From DASRIA01 sp038203635 (GTDB lineage Bacteria; Actinomycetota; Thermoleophilia; Solirubrobacterales; JBBDJG01), in the NCBI GenBank assembly GCA_038203635.1, contig JBBRDT010000086.1:1-14015 (forward strand): a stretch of 14,015 bases of DNA. Direction: 5' to 3'. The notes below the pieces were generated by a model. The model did not search any database. It was not told where the DNA came from and was given only the letters and a program-made list of their open reading frames with translations. This document shows positions 1-6,015 of this stretch, one piece after another (positions within the stretch are counted from its first letter, which is position 1; each line of letters begins with the position of its first letter). Made by a program: the position numbers and the translations under genes.

Positions 1-1
1 C

Positions 2-784
2 ATCGAGGCGATCCGCAAGACCATGACCATGCTCCAGGGCGTGATGCAGCGCGCAGTGGAGTGTGGCCGCGTGCAGAGCAACCCGGTGAAGAGCACGCGC
101 AAACCTCCGAAGCCTCCACGTCCGGCAGTGCAGGCAATCCCTCCAAGCCTCATCGAGACAATGCGAACTCGGTTCCTTGCGCAAGGTCGCGTTCGCGACG
201 TTGCCGTTCTCTCAGTGCTCGCCTATGCCGGCATGCGGCCGCAGGAGGCGCTCGCGCTGCAATGGCGGCATGTACGCGAGCGCACGCTACTCGTCGAGCA
301 CGCGCTCAGCGACGGGCAGCTGAAGAGCCTGAAGAACCGTCGCCAGCCGCGGACCGTCGACCTGCTCGATCCTCTTGGCGATGACCTCGCCGCCTGGCGG
401 CGGCTCTCTGGCCGGCCTGGACCGGCGCAGCCGCTCTTTCCCTCGCGTGCTGGCGGGTTCTGGCGAGAGACCGATTGGCGGAACTGGCGCAAGCGTGTCT
501 ACGCACCGGTGGCCGAAGAGGTCGGGCTGGCGGGTGCTCGCCCCTACGACCTCCGCCATGCGTTCGCCTCCCTGCTGATTCACGAAGGCCGACTGTCCGT
601 GGTAGAGATCGCCGCCCAGCTCGGTCACAACCCGACCGTCTGCCTCGACACCTATGGCCACGTCATGGCCGAGCAGCGAGGGGCCGAGCGGATCAGCGCT
701 CAGGAGCAGATCCTGATGGCGCGCGGCCAGCGAATGGCGGAGCCGGCGGAAGCGCAGCTCTCCTTCCCCGAGCTCAGCAGCTGA
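2..784 (+). CDS. Tyrosine recombinase/phage-type integrase, 5' end outside window
   Basis: Site-specific recombinase that would integrate or excise a mobile element by a phosphotyrosine mechanism. The frame is already open at base 2, and the residues before the first ATG (base 23) read on as core-binding-domain helix, so the gene starts left of the window. Counting from that ATG, the catalytic domain is complete: Arg I in AYAGMRPQEAL (R72), a Lys in the beta-hairpin near residues 101-104, box II as YDLRHAFASL (R178, with Tyr in place of the first His, common in this subfamily), LGH (H202) and the nucleophile in TYGHV (Y211). A charged tail of about 40 residues follows. It is homologous along its length to the dead integrase at 6014-6604. 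It should be active if its missing N-terminal part is intact. The gene belongs to an element extending left, or to the island on its right. Confidence 0.93.
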   Translation: MEAIRKTMTMLQGVMQRAVECGRVQSNPVKSTRKPPKPPRPAVQAIPPSLIETMRTRFLAQGRVRDVAVLSVLAYAGMRPQEALALQWRHVRERTLLVEHALSDGQLKSLKNRRQPRTVDLLDPLGDDLAAWRRLSGRPGPAQPLFPSRAGGFWRETDWRNWRKRVYAPVAEEVGLAGARPYDLRHAFASLLIHEGRLSVVEIAAQLGHNPTVCLDTYGHVMAEQRGAERISAQEQILMARGQRMAEPAEAQLSFPELSS

Positions 785-824
785 GCGCTCCGGAGTACCC
801 CAGCGACGTCAAGTCGGTCTGGAG

Positions 825-1127
825 CTACGCCGACGCCAACCGCGTTGGGAGCGCGTCGGAGAGCGTTTTGACCGCCGCGGCGTCGAGCGAGGCCTCGGCG
901 CCGCAGAGCTTTGCCGTGCGCCGGGGCGGCAGCGCAGAAACGCCGCCGACTTCGACGCGAACCAACCAGGGCCAGTCGGCGTCGACGAACCGGACCACCG
1001 CGCGTATCGGTACCGCGATATCGGGTCGACGCAGCTTCAGACGGCGAGCGGTGGACGGGCCGAACAGGCAGGTCGACGCGCATTGAGGCCGGCCTGGAGC
1101 CCCGCGGGCAGCGTCTTGCGGTCGGGG
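825..1127 (-). pseudogene. NERD-domain (nuclease-related) protein, 3' remnant
   Basis: In the gap after the integrase, the minus strand reads as an open frame of about 100 codons ending in TAG at 827-825. Its second half resembles the C-terminal part of NERD proteins: VVRFVDADWP (bases 998-969), then a GV..LPPR..AKL stretch, then a Leu-rich end ...LSDALPTRLASA, matching the family pattern of an (A/V)xxFVxADWP strand followed by (G)Vxxxx(W)PkxLxxxL. There is no plausible start codon at the 5' end, and the frame is closed upstream by TGA at 1130-1128. In another minus frame near 1156-1188, WEVRVRGG could be an earlier NERD strand, which would imply a frameshift, but that part is antisense to the HNH gene start and is weak. 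NERD domains occur in bacterial proteins thought to act on DNA. This copy is a remnant. Confidence 0.5.
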
Positions 1128-1152
1128 TCAGTCTGCGCGACAGTTTGTCGAG

Positions 1153-2064
1153 GTGCCCGCCACGGACCCTGACCTCCCACTTCGTCAGGCGGCGGTCACG
1201 AACGCGCGCAAGCTCGCCGAGGTCTACGACAACCTCGTACCACTCGCCCGACTGCGGACCGGCTTCGAGTTCGACGGGCAGCGGGTCAGCTTCGGATCCT
1301 TCCAGAAGGGCATCCACCGCGCGCAAGTTCAGCGGGGCCCCGCTGCGTTGACGTTGACCACCTCGCTCAAGGATCCCTACGGCGATGCCTACGACGAGGG
1401 CGGCGCGCTCTTCACCTACGCGTATCGTGCCGGCACGCTCGATCAGGCGGACAACCGCGCGCTACGCGCCGCCTTCGAGTTACGCACGCCACTCGTCTAC
1501 TTTCGCGCGATGGCGCCCAGCCAGTACCTCGTGCTCGCGCCCATGTTCGTCACGGCCGACGACCCGGGTGCCCGGGCAGTGCTGCTCGAGCCCGGCCTGC
1601 CCGTGCAGGACATGCAGGCGGGCGGCCTGGTTTCCGCGCCGGACGTTCGCGCATATGCCACGCGCGAAGCACGGCTACGGCTTCACCAGCAGCGCTTCAA
1701 GCTCGACGTCATGCGCGCCTACCGCCACCGCTGTGCAATCTGCACCTTGCGCGAACGCGCACTCGTCCAGGCCGCCCACATCGTTCCCGACGTCGAGCCG
1801 GAGGGCATCGCGGCCGTCGTCAATGGGCTCGCGCTGTGCGCGATTCACCACCTCGCCTTCGATCGCAACCTGCTCGGCATCGACCCAGCCGGCGTCGTGC
1901 ACATCGCCGACCGACTGTTGCGCGAGATCGACGGGCCGATGCTGCGCAGGGGGCTGCAGGACTTCCACGGCCAGCCGATCGGCGTGCCCCGACGGCCCGA
2001 GGACCGACCGGACCCGCGGCGGCTCGAGGCGCGGTTCGAGCGCTTGGTCAACGCAGCGGCGTGA
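1153..2064 (+). CDS. HNH endonuclease (COG3440-type putative restriction nuclease)
   Basis: Predicted DNA-cleaving enzyme of 303 residues, about full length for this family. The C-terminal nuclease domain (about 175-265) has a Cys pair in RHRCAIC (C194, C197), AAHIVP (H209), VNGLALC (N224, C229), IHHLAFD (H232/H233) and N239: a zinc-supported beta-beta-alpha-metal HNH fold of the HNH_2 type. The N-terminal half (about 36-135: TGFEFDGQRV, DPYGDAYDEGG, LFTYAYR, NRALRAAFELRTPLVYF) is the conserved, probably target-recognising domain seen with this HNH type. GTG 1153 is the first start after an in-frame stop at 1084-1086, and conserved sequence begins shortly after. The ribosome binding site is weak. 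The phosphoesterase gene starts 22 bp downstream on the same strand, so the two may be co-transcribed. Restriction of modified or invading DNA is the likely role, inferred from family and context. Confidence 0.88.
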   Translation: MPATDPDLPLRQAAVTNARKLAEVYDNLVPLARLRTGFEFDGQRVSFGSFQKGIHRAQVQRGPAALTLTTSLKDPYGDAYDEGGALFTYAYRAGTLDQADNRALRAAFELRTPLVYFRAMAPSQYLVLAPMFVTADDPGARAVLLEPGLPVQDMQAGGLVSAPDVRAYATREARLRLHQQRFKLDVMRAYRHRCAICTLRERALVQAAHIVPDVEPEGIAAVVNGLALCAIHHLAFDRNLLGIDPAGVVHIADRLLREIDGPMLRRGLQDFHGQPIGVPRRPEDRPDPRRLEARFERLVNAAA

Positions 2065-2086
2065 TCCGCAACCAGTTCGCACGCCG

Positions 2087-2734
2087 ATGACGAGGATCGT
2101 CTGCACGGCCGATCTTCACGAAAACCTGATCGATATCCCCGAGTGCGACGTCCTGCTGATCGCGGGCGACGTCTCTTTCGCGTTCAAGGGAGACCTCGCC
2201 GCAAAGCAGGCGTTCCTCGTGGGCGAGTTCAGGGAGTGGCTCGAGCGCGTTCCGGCCACCGAGGTCGTGCTCGTCGCCGGAAACCACGACCAGTCCATCC
2301 AAGCCTGGGGTGTCCCGGACGGACTGCGCTGCCACTACCTCGAGGACGCGGGCGTCGAGCTGTTCGGACTCAAGCTCTGGGGCACCCCGTGGCAGCCCTG
2401 GTTTCACGACTGGGCGTTCAACGCCCCTCGGCGCTTCGGCGAGGCTTTCCTCGCCTCGAAGTTCGAGCGGATTCCCGCCGACACCGACATCGTGATCTGC
2501 CACGGCCCGCCGCGTGGATACGGCGATCACAATGGCCAACCGGACGGACAACCGCACGTCGGCTCCACGGCCATGACCGAGGCGCTGGAGCGCGTTCAGC
2601 CCCGGCTCATTGTCTGCGGCCACATCCACTCCGGATATGGCCGGTACCGGCTCGGCGTGACGAAGATCATCAATGCCGCGCTCGTGAACAATGCCTACGA
2701 GCTCGTCAACCCAGCCGTCGAGATCACGCTCTGA
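2087..2734 (+). CDS. Metallophosphoesterase, MPPED/calcineurin-like family
   Basis: Two-metal phosphoesterase of 215 residues with every expected motif. TADLH gives D9 and H11. LIAGDVS gives D28. VAGNHD gives N66, H67 and D68. ICHGPPRG gives H139 and CGHIHSGYG gives H169 and H171. GLKLWGTPWQPWFHDWAFN and the closing GHIHSGYG..Y are typical of the MPPED subgroup of class III phosphodiesterases, whose members hydrolyse cyclic nucleotides or small phosphodiesters in vitro. The substrate here cannot be told. ATG 2087 is chosen because MTRIVCTADLH is the canonical first strand of the fold; the frame stays open further upstream but antiparallel to nothing conserved. No signal peptide is visible, so it is cytoplasmic. 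It sits 22 bp after the HNH gene, and a polynucleotide, DNA-end or nucleotide-signal substrate would fit that neighbour, but this is speculation. Confidence 0.92.
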   Translation: MTRIVCTADLHENLIDIPECDVLLIAGDVSFAFKGDLAAKQAFLVGEFREWLERVPATEVVLVAGNHDQSIQAWGVPDGLRCHYLEDAGVELFGLKLWGTPWQPWFHDWAFNAPRRFGEAFLASKFERIPADTDIVICHGPPRGYGDHNGQPDGQPHVGSTAMTEALERVQPRLIVCGHIHSGYGRYRLGVTKIINAALVNNAYELVNPAVEITL

Positions 2735-2807
2735 CGTCGTGCCGCCGTCGGCGACCGGTGTTGCACCATCGCCTGCGGCGCTCGACGCCGCGGCCGGAAC
2801 GGTGACG

Positions 2808-3098
2808 CTACGCGGCCGCGCGCACGCGGATGGCTTCGCTGAGATCGCGCTCGAGGTCAGCGACCAGGTCGCTGGTCACCGAGGTGGCGAAGTAGTGCGA
2901 GTGGGTCTTGCGGACGGTATCGATCGAATCAGCTCCGACCATGACCACTTCGACCGTCGGCTGATCCCGGTACTCATGTTCGCGCGCTGTATAGGCGTCT
3001 GCCGCCGCATCCTCGTTCCCACCGAACTCCTCGACACGAAGCTCATGCGTGTCGAGGTGATAGACGAGAAGGAAGTAGTTTGTTGCGCCGATGGTCAT
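2808..3098 (-). CDS. Small conserved-looking protein of unknown function, downstream of broken RelA/SpoT gene
   Basis: A 96-residue soluble alpha/beta protein I cannot name. It opens with a beta hairpin (NYFLLVYHLDTHELRVEEF), followed by an acidic helix (GNEDAAADAYTAREHEY), a strand (VEVVMVGADS), the motif TVRKTHSHYF and an acidic C-terminal helix. The layout looks like a real compact domain and its composition is not that of an antisense shadow. ATG at 3098 is preferred over a GTG/ATG further upstream because the extra 27 residues would be low-complexity and overlap the end of the RelA/SpoT pseudogene. The Shine-Dalgarno is poor. It lies about 46 bp downstream of that pseudogene on the same strand, so the two probably formed an operon. 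An antitoxin or partner role for an alarmone synthetase is possible but only inferred from position. Confidence 0.75.
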   Translation of the reverse strand: MTIGATNYFLLVYHLDTHELRVEEFGGNEDAAADAYTAREHEYRDQPTVEVVMVGADSIDTVRKTHSHYFATSVTSDLVADLERDLSEAIRVRAAA

Positions 3099-3144
3099 GA
3101 GGTGTCTTTGTGATCGGCAGGCGCGGTGACTGCCTGTAGAGCCG

Positions 3145-3804
3145 TCATTGTCGCAGCTCGGTCGATTCGCCGCGCTCAAACTCGGCCATGATCTCCGAGC
3201 CGCGGATGAGAGCGACTCGTACCGAGGGGTCAGCCTGGCCGGCTTTGAGTCGGGTGCCGAGCCTGCGATCCAGATGCTCGACCAGCTCAGCCCAGGTGTG
3301 CTGGATCTCCGTCCTGAGCTGGATCTCGATGAGCGCGCCGTCTTTGCGTGCGACCAGGTGCTTGGCGCGGTATCCGTCTGGCTTCGGCCGGCTGACGCAG
3401 TCCCAGGTCCGCGGCAGCAGCGCCCAACGCCGTTGCTGCGCGCAGCCGAGCTAGTACCTGATCCACCGCTGCCTGATCGTGAAGGACGGCGCGGCAGCCA
3501 CCCAGATCATGCATTCGGACAGCGACATGCTCGGTTCAAGGTCGAGCTTGTCTCGGATCGTGGCCATCCGTTTGAGCCGCTGGCCGATCACGAACGAGCC
3601 ACCCGATGCCTCGCTGACGTAGTACCGAAGGTAGGCGGCGACGCTCGTAGCGGAGCCGCATGGACCTTCCGGAACGCGTCGACGACTGCCAGTTCCTCCA
3701 CGAGCTCGTCGTACGTCAGCGGCGCCTCGCCGGATTGGTGCGCGCGAAGGGCATCGCCGGCACGATCGATCCGCGACTTCGAGACGGCAGGCTCACGCGG
3801 TCAT
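3145..3804 (-). pseudogene. RelA/SpoT-domain (p)ppGpp synthetase-like protein, frameshifted
   Basis: Spliced across frames, the minus strand encodes a single-domain alarmone synthetase of about 220 residues with no hydrolase domain. Pieces in order: SKSRIDRAGDALR and FRKVHAAPLR (about 3790-3650); AAYLRYYVSE and QRLKRMATIRDKLDLEPSM (about 3640-3520); MHDLGGCRAVL with the metal-binding Asp (3514 down); then SRPKPDGYRAKHLV, LIEIQLRTEIQHTWAELVEHL and a tail ending in TGA at 3147-3145. IEIQLRT carries the catalytic Glu and GYRAKH corresponds to the GYxSxH nucleotide loop. The frame changes near 3798, 3645, 3514 and 3440 (apparently +1, -1, -1, +1), and in-frame stops occur at 3795-3793, 3538-3536 and 3453-3451. 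Net frame is restored but the product cannot be made. Standalone synthetases of this size include housekeeping small alarmone synthetases and toxic ones (toxSAS). Proximity to the small gene at 2808-3098 favours the latter. Sequencing error is an alternative explanation for the shifts. Confidence 0.8.
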
Positions 3805-3843
3805 CGTGCCTGCTCCGACGGACGCGGAGCGGCGCGGCGTTAG

Positions 3844-3862
3844 AGCGACTCTCCGAGTCGCT
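3844..3862. promoter_or_regulatory. Perfect palindrome upstream of the RelA/SpoT pseudogene
   Basis: AGCGACTC and GAGTCGCT form 8-bp perfect arms around TCC (19 bp in all), about 40 bp upstream of the pseudogene's likely start at 3804. Position and symmetry fit an operator. No -10/-35 pair could be assigned with confidence. Confidence 0.4.
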
Positions 3863-3956
3863 GGACAGAGGCGCGCTCCGCTCGCACAGGCCGGCGGCGC
3901 GGGGCGGAGCCGGTCAGCGGCGAGCGGGAAGTTCTCATGCCTCGCGGCCGGCGGCC

Positions 3957-3990
3957 GCGGAGATCGCATTCAACATCGATTGATCTCCGC
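3957..3990. repeat. 9-bp inverted repeat between divergent genes
   Basis: GCGGAGATC (3957-3965) is repeated in inverse as GATCTCCGC (3982-3990) around a 16-nt A/T-richer spacer. It lies in the divergent control region between the RelA/SpoT pseudogene and the AlbA_2 gene. There is no T-run, so an operator or spaced dimer-binding site is as likely as a hairpin. Confidence 0.4.
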
Positions 3991-4009
3991 CCGAGCGAGT
4001 GTCTCCCAG

Positions 4010-4032
4010 CTACTCTAATCTGTTTAGAGTAG
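4010..4032 (+). promoter_or_regulatory. Operator-like palindrome directly upstream of AlbA_2 gene
   Basis: CTACTCTAA (4010-4018) and TTAGAGTAG (4024-4032) are perfect 9-bp arms around TCTGT, ending two bases before the chosen ATG at 4035. A protein bound here would cover the initiation region. Similar half-sites recur just after the gene (5453-5501), and the gene's own product ends in a winged helix, so autoregulation is a reasonable inference. Confidence 0.6.
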
Positions 4033-4034
4033 AA

Positions 4035-5447
4035 ATGAGCTCCGCGGTCATCGAACGAGCGCTCACCGAGCCGCCTGAAACGATCGGCGGCACGCTCCTC
4101 GTCGCCGCCGAGGATCAGTGGTTCGACCGCAAGTCGTCTCGCATCAAGCCCCGAGCGCTGGCCGATGCGCTCGTCGGCTTCGCCAACGCCGACGGAGGCG
4201 TCGTCGTGATCGGACTCTCCGAAGGACACATCGAGGGCACCGACCACCTGGGCGAGCGCCGCAACTCGCTGCTGCAGGCGGCCGTGGACTTCACGGTGCC
4301 ACCGGTCCGAGCGAAGGCCGACCTGGTCCCGTGCGTCCGCGACGGCAATCCAGAGCATCTGCTCGTGTTCCACGTCAGCCCAGGCGAGGGCGTCGTGTAC
4401 TCGAATGCCCGAGACGAGGTCTTCCTTCGGATCGGCGACGAGACCCGCCGGCTGACGTTCGCGCAGCGGCAGGAACTCGTGTTCGATCGGGGTCACGAGA
4501 CCTACGAGGTACGCCCGGTCAGCGACAGCGCGGTCACCGACCTTGACGGCTCGCTCGTGGATGGCTACGTCGAGGCCGTCGGCGGTCGCAGCGTCGACCG
4601 GGTGCTCCAGGCGAGAGGGCTGCTGTCGGGGCGCGAGCTCACGGTCGCCGGCGCACTTCTCTTCGCCCAGTACCCCCAGCGTTGGCTAGCTGAGGCGTTC
4701 GTGCGGGTGCTCCGCTACGGCGGCAGGGAGCGCGGAGCCGGAGCGCGACAGCAGCTGCGGGAGGACCATCGCCACGAGGGCCCGATCCCGCATGTGATCG
4801 CAGCTGCGAGGGCGAGCATCGCCGCCCTACAGCCGGCGCGGCGCGCGCTGACGAGCCACGGCCGCTTCGAGGACGTAGCGCTGGTGCCGCAGGATGCGTG
4901 GCTCGAAGGCGTCGTCAACGCCGTCGTGCACCGGTCCTACAGCCTCGCGGGCGACCACATCCGCGTCGAGATCTTCGATGACCGGATGGAGATCAGCAGC
5001 CCGGGCCGCTTCCCCGGGATCGTCAACCTGGCCGATCCGCTCGACGCGCCTCGTTTCGCGCGCAACCCACGCATCGCCCGGGTCTGTGCGGATCTGGACT
5101 TCGGGCAGGAACTGGGCGAGGGAATCCGGCGCATCTACGAGGAGATGCGCCTGGCCGGTCTGCAAGACCCGGTCTACGCGCAGACCACCGCCAGCGTCAG
5201 GCTCGTGCTCTCTGGCGACGCGACCGACCGCGGGCTGGACGCACAGCTCACCCCGGACGCGCGGTCCGTCGCTGTGGCGGTCCGCGATGCCGGCCGCATC
5301 TCGACAGGTGAGGTGGCCGAGCTACTGGGCCGCTCGCGACCGTACGCGATCAGGACACTCAAGGCGCTCGAGGACGCCGGTGTCATCCGCTGGGTCGGGA
5401 AGAGCACCAGGGATCCGCGCGCGTACTGGGAGGTCGTGCCGCGCTGA
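4035..5447 (+). CDS. AlbA_2 (Schlafen-like) / HATPase_c_4 / winged-helix protein (COG2865 type)
   Basis: A 470-residue predicted DNA-binding ATPase or regulator. An N-terminal AlbA_2 domain (about 22-145) shows EDQWFDRKSSRI, LADALVGFANADGGVVVIGL and the FLRIGDETRRL end. A linker follows (about 160-260). A GHKL-like HATPase_c_4 domain has EGVVNAVVHRSY (E291, N295, H299, R300), VEIFDDRMEISSPGRFP and GQELGEGIRRI (about 286-372). The last 70 residues form a winged helix (ISTGEVAELLGRSRPYAIRTLKALEDAGVI). ATG 4035 is preferred to GTG 3999, because the upstream palindrome (4010-4032) would then lie outside the coding region and conserved sequence begins later. Proteins of this design are often annotated as helicase-like transcriptional regulators and occur in mobile and defence loci. 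Here it is divergent from the RelA/SpoT pseudogene. The gene is intact, with normal codon use. Confidence 0.9.
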   Translation: MSSAVIERALTEPPETIGGTLLVAAEDQWFDRKSSRIKPRALADALVGFANADGGVVVIGLSEGHIEGTDHLGERRNSLLQAAVDFTVPPVRAKADLVPCVRDGNPEHLLVFHVSPGEGVVYSNARDEVFLRIGDETRRLTFAQRQELVFDRGHETYEVRPVSDSAVTDLDGSLVDGYVEAVGGRSVDRVLQARGLLSGRELTVAGALLFAQYPQRWLAEAFVRVLRYGGRERGAGARQQLREDHRHEGPIPHVIAAARASIAALQPARRALTSHGRFEDVALVPQDAWLEGVVNAVVHRSYSLAGDHIRVEIFDDRMEISSPGRFPGIVNLADPLDAPRFARNPRIARVCADLDFGQELGEGIRRIYEEMRLAGLQDPVYAQTTASVRLVLSGDATDRGLDAQLTPDARSVAVAVRDAGRISTGEVAELLGRSRPYAIRTLKALEDAGVIRWVGKSTRDPRAYWEVVPR

Positions 5448-5452
5448 TCGGC

Positions 5453-5501
5453 CTACTCTCAACGAAGCTCTAAACGAGCGATTAGAGCACGTTGAGAGTA
5501 G
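5453..5501. promoter_or_regulatory. Nested inverted repeat after AlbA_2 gene, possible second operator or hairpin
   Basis: Outer arms CTACTCTCAACG (5453-5464) and CGTTGAGAGTAG (5490-5501) are perfect over 12 bp. They enclose inner arms GCTCTAA (5467-5473) and TTAGAGC (5482-5488) around ACGAGCGA. The structure starts five bases after the AlbA_2 stop codon. It could be a transcript-ending hairpin, but there is no T-tract. The shared elements TACTCT and CTCTAA/TTAGAG with the palindrome at 4010-4032 suggest related binding sites at both ends of the gene. Confidence 0.6.
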
Positions 5502-5720
5502 ATCCGAGCGCGCGAGATCCGGCCCCCGCGATCGGTACCAATACGCGGGCGTTAGTAACGGATCAGCGCTTTCCTTGATCAGCGCCGGACCCAATTCAAG
5601 GTTGGCAGCCGGAGCGCGCGCGACCCGTTCCTCGCCGCGGTTGCCCTTGCTTACGTTTCGTAACATGGCCCAAACATGGCCCACGGAACCCCAGATCTTG
5701 GATCCATCGGGTCTCGGGCA
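5502..5720. other. Gene-free stretch on the 3' side of the tRNA fragment
   Basis: No supported gene on either strand. It contains a small palindrome TTACGTTTCGTAA (5651-5663) directly before the tandem 11-bp repeat at 5662-5683. If the tRNA fragment is an att site, this stretch is the DNA originally lying downstream of the tRNA gene, or the attP arm of an element. Confidence 0.4.
5662..5683. repeat. Two tandem copies of an 11-bp repeat near the att relic
   Basis: AACATGGCCCA occurs twice without spacer (5662-5672 and 5673-5683), about 75 bp from the tRNA-Thr fragment. Short direct repeats beside an attachment core are where tyrosine integrases have their arm-type binding sites. That role is inferred only from position. 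Confidence 0.5.
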
Positions 5721-5748
5721 AAGAAAAACCCCGCCTGAGCGGGGCTTT
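5721..5748 (-). terminator. Rho-independent terminator after tRNA fragment
   Basis: On the minus strand CCCCGC and GCGGGG form a 6-bp stem around TCAG, followed by TTTTT, with A's before the stem extending the pairing. It begins 8 nt after the end of the tRNA-Thr fragment and would end its transcript. The A/T flanks would also allow some activity in the other direction. Confidence 0.8.
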
Positions 5749-5755
5749 ACTCGAG

Positions 5756-5796
5756 AGCCCTCTGCCGGACTCGAACCGGCGACCCCTTCCTTACCA
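5756..5796 (-). other. Attachment-site relic: 3' part of a tRNA-Thr(GGT) gene
   Basis: The minus strand from 5796 to 5756 matches standard tRNA positions 33 to 73: T33, anticodon GGT, AA at 37-38, anticodon 3' stem GGAAG, variable loop GGGTC, T-arm GCCGG-TTCGAGT-CCGGC, acceptor 3' strand AGAGGGC and discriminator T. No CCA is encoded. Upstream of T33 there is no D-arm, no matching 5' anticodon strand and no acceptor 5' strand (AGCCCTCT-like sequence is absent), so this is not a complete tRNA gene. A block that begins in the anticodon loop and ends at the 3' end is what tyrosine integrases leave as attL/attR core. A terminator follows directly, so the low-coordinate side looks like original chromosome and the high-coordinate side, with the neighbouring integrase, like element DNA. 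Confidence 0.75.
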
Positions 5797-5995
5797 TCGA
5801 AAGTCAGACGTCCGGTCCGGTCCTGTCGGGGCTCTACGCCGTGGTCTGGAGGATCCCCGATCAGCTCGTAGAGACCCGGTGGGACAGAGCGAGTGCCCCC
5901 AGGACGCCCCCACGACGCGGATACATCCAGACTGTGACGGCGGCTCGACGACATCGACGCTGCGTCTTCGAGCGCGGGTGCTGGGGCATCGGATC

Positions 5996-6015
5996 GATCA
6001 GCTGGGTCGCTGATC
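5996..6015. repeat. Inverted repeat at the end of the second integrase
   Basis: GATCAGC (5996-6002) and GCTGATC (6009-6015) flank TGGGTC and overlap the stop codon of the minus-strand integrase remnant. It may be a weak terminator hairpin. There is no T-run. Confidence 0.3.

Noticed and set aside
700..1326. 208-codon minus-strand open frame over the integrase end and HNH start
   Set aside because: Mostly Arg-rich shadow; the credible NERD similarity in this area is in a different minus frame. Only the short piece WEVRVRGG is of possible interest.
3148..3843. 231-codon plus-strand open frame
   Set aside because: Antisense to the RelA/SpoT pseudogene, whose motifs on the minus strand are unmistakable.
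5756..5796. A complete tRNA-Thr gene
   Set aside because: Sequence upstream of T33 has no anticodon 5' strand, D-arm or acceptor 5' strand, so only a 3' fragment is present.
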